From NCBI GenBank assembly GCA_023374045.1, contig CM041783.1, positions 123,939,503 through 124,003,502 of the forward strand: 64,000 nucleotides of DNA, in the 5' to 3' direction. Below are positions 61,540 to 64,000 of the stretch, in pieces. This stretch comes from Limonium bicolor (taxonomy: Eukaryota > Streptophyta > Magnoliopsida > Caryophyllales > Plumbaginaceae). The notes beneath the pieces were generated by a model. The model saw only the letters and a list, made by a program, of their open reading frames with translations, did no database searches and was not told the origin of the DNA. How positions within the stretch are numbered: position 1 is the stretch's first letter; each line of letters begins with the position of its first letter. Made by a program: the position numbers and the translations under genes.

Positions 61540-62091
61540 TTATCCTGGATCAAAACAAAACGTTACCTCGGCATATAAAATAAGAAAATTAATACTCCAC
61601 AAAATCTGGTTTTTGAGGAGGTACTGCCAGGAACGTAGTTCTAACAGAAGACCCGGTGGTGATGATTTTTCTTCCTCAAACTGGAGGATGTAAAAATCCT
61701 CCTCTTGTAGGTGAGGCTCACAGAAAGAACGCTGATCAATATCATCTTCAGAGAAAGTTAATTCTTCGAAGGTGATAATGGCGTTTTGTTTGGATATCTT
61801 GGTGGGAGGTGATGGCAATTCCTTCTCTTTATTTTCGAGGATGTAAATATCCTCATCTTCTTGATAGAGCACAGAGAAGGATGGAAACTGGCGGTAATTG
61901 ATTTTAGAGGGAGGAGTCTCTATGAATGGCTCGTTTGTAGTAGGGTGTTCTACCTCTTGAACTGTTTCGCTCATTGATTGCTCTAGTAGTTGAGCGATTC
62001 TCTCCAGGTAGTCTGGTTGATCTTCTAACCAGAGTTGCTCTTGGACTATGAGACAATCCTCAAAATCATGAGCTCCCCCACATACGGAGCA
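61540..62091 (-). pseudogene. Gag-like remnant with zinc knuckle, element J
   Basis: The frame is open from 62091 to 61540 (183 codons), although its first Met is only at 61974. At its start it reads CSVCGGAHDFEDC (62053-62091), a CX2CX3HX4C zinc knuckle of the kind seen at the end of Gag in Tat/Athila-type elements. The codon before it is a stop (62092-62094), and an open stretch upstream reads MEEALEYWQDL. The rest is strongly acidic and contains two related segments, EDIYILENKEKELPSPP and EDFYILQFEEEKSSPP. It sits just inside the PBS, where Gag belongs. The function is lost or reduced. A small RNA-binding protein cannot be excluded. The family assignment rests on the knuckle spacing and on context. 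Confidence 0.6.
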
Positions 62092-62335
62092 TTATAAATC
62101 CTGCCAATATTCAAGTGCCTCTTCCATTTGCCACGTACAGAGATTTTTTTTTTGTGTTTTTCTGTATAAAACAAAACTACTGAACAAGATTAGAAAATAA
62201 AATGATTAGAAACAAACATAATAATATAAACAAATATAAAAGATAATAAATATAAACAACAAAAAAAAAAATATAAACAAAATATTCTAATAATACAAGT
62301 GAATAATCCGGGGCTTAGGGACTAGAATAAACTTG

Positions 62336-62353
62336 TCCCCGGCAACGGCGCCA
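62336..62353 (-). promoter_or_regulatory. Primer-binding site of element J (tRNA-Asp type)
   Basis: On the minus strand TGGCGCCGTTGCCGGGGA, complementary to the 3' end of plant tRNA-Asp, three bases from the right LTR. Confidence 0.9.
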
Positions 62354-62356
62354 TTT

Positions 62357-63863
62357 TGCAGACGTTATAATCTGAGTGGTTAGAACAGGTGTAATTAACA
62401 TAAAAGAAAGAAATTAAAACCCAAAAATAACGTCGGGCTGCAAATAAATCCCGGTCGCAGTAGTATAGTGAAAATTGTAAGCAACCGGATGTCGAACCGT
62501 GGGACTAATGTACATATTATAGTACCTAAGCGTGTCACAAGAGGGGGGGGGGATTAATTGACTTGTAAATAAAAAGGAAAGATAAGAATAAACTAAGTTG
62601 ACAGATAAATTAAATGGAACTCTGGGTCAGGTTAATATGATCTGCATAATTAAGCTATCTCTACTGGTTTAATAATTTGGCAAGGTTCCTGTTATTTTCT
62701 TAAGGACTAAGTCATAGCCTCATAAGAACTCGTTCACCTGTAATGCAAGGTTCTAATCAAGGTTCAAGCAAAAGCCTGCGAACGACAGAGGAGTATTTGA
62801 GGAATTACATTTGCAACTGAATACTAACTTATTAAATCATAACAAGTTTCCTCCAGTTTTACGCCTTAATTAACCTGTCTACTTATCACCTGGTCTGATC
62901 AAAATAGACTTAGTAGAGCAATTTAATAAATTCGCGAGATCTATTAAAAAGGCGAGATGACTTTTAAAACGTAACAAACTGTATATAAATAAACCAGTAG
63001 AAATATTGCATAATTAATACAGATACATAATAACTATTCCCAGAGTAAACGTAAACTAGCCTAACATATTGAATAGATAGATTGAGACGAGAGTAATAGA
63101 AATCATCCGTAATCACTCCGTCTCACTCTGCTATTTTGTGTACGAAGGGCTAGAGGTGAGTTTGGTGGAATGAAGAGAAAATAAAATGGAGAAGACGGGA
63201 GAATGGGATAATGGATCGGTTGGAATACGGTAGTGTTTCTCGTCGGAAGGACTTGTTATTTTCGAGCAGAAGCTCGTGGCTTTTATAGAAGAAAAGAAGA
63301 AGCAGGCAGAGGAGATAACAGACGCGTGAGCAAGTTGAGGAAATGATTGAGCTCATTGATTGCGCAGGGGACAGAGCTCACGCGTGAATTAAGGTAGGCG
63401 CAGACAGTGTGGACGAGTGGGCGAGTTGAAGACAGTCGGTGGAGGTAAGTTGTAGACGACGACGGGCGAAGAAGAAACTGGTCGCGAGGCCCAACCGCCT
63501 CCTTGACCGCCAGCTAGTGGGCGGTTGCCACACTCGAGTCCGCCTCCTTAACCGCCAGATATGAGGCGGTCTTCCTAGCCTTGTCCGCCACATTGACCGC
63601 CAGGCGGTTGCCTCAGAGTGGTCCGCCCCCTTATGGGCGGTCGTGCTTGTGGTTGCACCACTGCTTCCGTGAGCTTGTTTAATCCTCTATATAATATATG
63701 TGGGTATGTGGTATTTTTCCTACATTTTAACACATATAATACATCAGTTAATATAACAACATATATATAGGAAAAACCCAAGATAAGTGAGAAACATTAC
63801 TAAAAATGCTATAATTAATAAGGTGATTAAACCTTAAATAGTCTATATGTTTTGCACTTATCA
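62357..63863 (-). mobile_element. Element J right LTR (1507 bp, sense 5' LTR)
   Basis: Nearly identical to 58699-60204. A candidate TATA box on the minus strand is at 63281-63287 and the hairpin array at 63494-63642. Confidence 0.93.
63281..63287 (-). promoter_or_regulatory. Candidate TATA box of the J 5' LTR promoter
   Basis: TATAAAA on the minus strand. Transcription from here would run through J and on toward the AlkB C-terminal fragment. Confidence 0.5.
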
Positions 63864-64000
63864 TACATCTCCTGATTTCAACACTATCTTCTTCGCGAGA
63901 TCAGCACGCTTCTGCTCGCCGTACACATACACTACGGTGTCACCAATGGACCAAGACACCACGGGTACTCCCTTACTTAGAGACTCGGGTGACTCGTCCT
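63864..64000 (-). pseudogene. AlkB-like 2OG-Fe(II) dioxygenase, upstream half of split exon (runs off window)
   Basis: On the minus strand the frame starts at 63998 and is open for 45 codons up to the TACAT junction. It opens with DESPESL, the residues that follow the HxD iron-binding motif in plant AlkB proteins, then VPVVSWSIGD, VYVYGE and KSGDV, all standard landmarks of the double-stranded beta-helix core. It joins in frame to the segment ending at 58565, which supplies the third iron-ligand His and the 2-oxoglutarate arginines. The HxD motif itself and the N-terminal part lie beyond the right edge. Element J interrupts the exon in the sense orientation. Confidence 0.85.

Larger units (their letters stand above)
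58699..63863 (-). mobile_element. LTR element J (5165 bp, non-autonomous, Tat/Athila-like ends)
   Basis: Two LTRs of 1506 and 1507 bp (58699-60204 and 62357-63863), starting TGCAGACG and ending CACTTATCA on the plus strand, with TACAT on both sides. I count roughly a dozen differences between the LTRs, so the insertion is recent. The PBS beside the right LTR matches tRNA-Asp and the polypurine side is at the left, so the element reads on the minus strand, the same direction as the AlkB gene it interrupts. The 2.15-kb internal region carries only a gag-like remnant. The AGGACAAGCAAAAGTCAAGT stretch before the 3' LTR is typical of the Tat/Athila/Ogre branch of Ty3/gypsy. Confidence 0.95.

Noticed and set aside
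58565..64000. AlkB domain as an integrated plant RNA virus fragment
   Set aside because: Some plant RNA viruses carry AlkB domains, but DESPESL, GDVLVMGGQSR and the RLNLTFR ending fit plant AlkB homologues. No viral replicase motif flanks it within the window.

Overview
The window is plant nuclear DNA, almost certainly from a flowering plant with a large, repeat-rich genome. It is about 64 kb of nested LTR retrotransposons with very little host gene sequence. The evidence for a plant is: LTRs of about 4 kb with TGTAACACC / GGGGTATTTCA ends, primer-binding sites matching plant tRNA-iMet and tRNA-Asp, a chromovirus (Ty3/gypsy) pol with a C-terminal chromodomain, a CACTA transposon, a foldback MITE, and the C-terminal end of an AlkB-type dioxygenase of the plant type. 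I see no rRNA, tRNA, CRISPR or prokaryotic features. Most short open frames are chance frames inside LTRs.

Layout, left to right. 1-2109 is the end of a plus-oriented LTR (E). 2110-5902 is a minus-oriented, divergent LTR (D). 6216-27819 is composite element A, flanked by the 5-bp duplication ACAGG and organised as LTR1, internal domain, LTR2, partial internal domain, partial LTR3. Its first internal copy holds a nested solo LTR (B, 12247-16657, duplication CCTTT). 27825-30195 is the plus-oriented LTR tail (C) into which A inserted. 30196-32735 is a minus-oriented LTR piece (F). 32736-33532 is a low-copy-looking stretch with repeated TTAGGGTTT motifs. A foldback MITE (33533-33560 plus 49250-49628) is split by element G (33561-49249, duplication GTTTG). 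G has two 4.3-kb LTRs and an internal domain carrying a CACTA transposon (42788-44818, duplication ATT). 50184-50663 is an LTR start (H) interrupted by element I: LTR 50664-54705, then protease, RT, RNase H, integrase and chromodomain on the minus strand up to about 58415. From about 58420 to the window end lies the 3' end of an AlkB-like gene on the minus strand, split in its coding sequence by LTR element J (58699-63863, duplication TACAT).

How the parts relate. A and G are on the minus strand. Each has a tRNA-iMet type PBS and a polypurine tract, but an internal domain of about 5 kb with no recognisable coding sequence. They are therefore large non-autonomous (LARD-like) relatives of the chromovirus I, whose LTR end and polypurine region they share. 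J is a separate non-autonomous element with a tRNA-Asp PBS and Tat/Athila-like ends, carrying only a zinc-knuckle gag remnant.

The most unusual signal is structural. The 4-kb LTR group carries, near mid-LTR, arrays of short GC-rich hairpins with a period of about 70 bp and a GGTC/GACC core. The stem sequence differs between subfamilies while the layout is kept. Similar small hairpins, some with compensatory changes, sit beside the polypurine tract.
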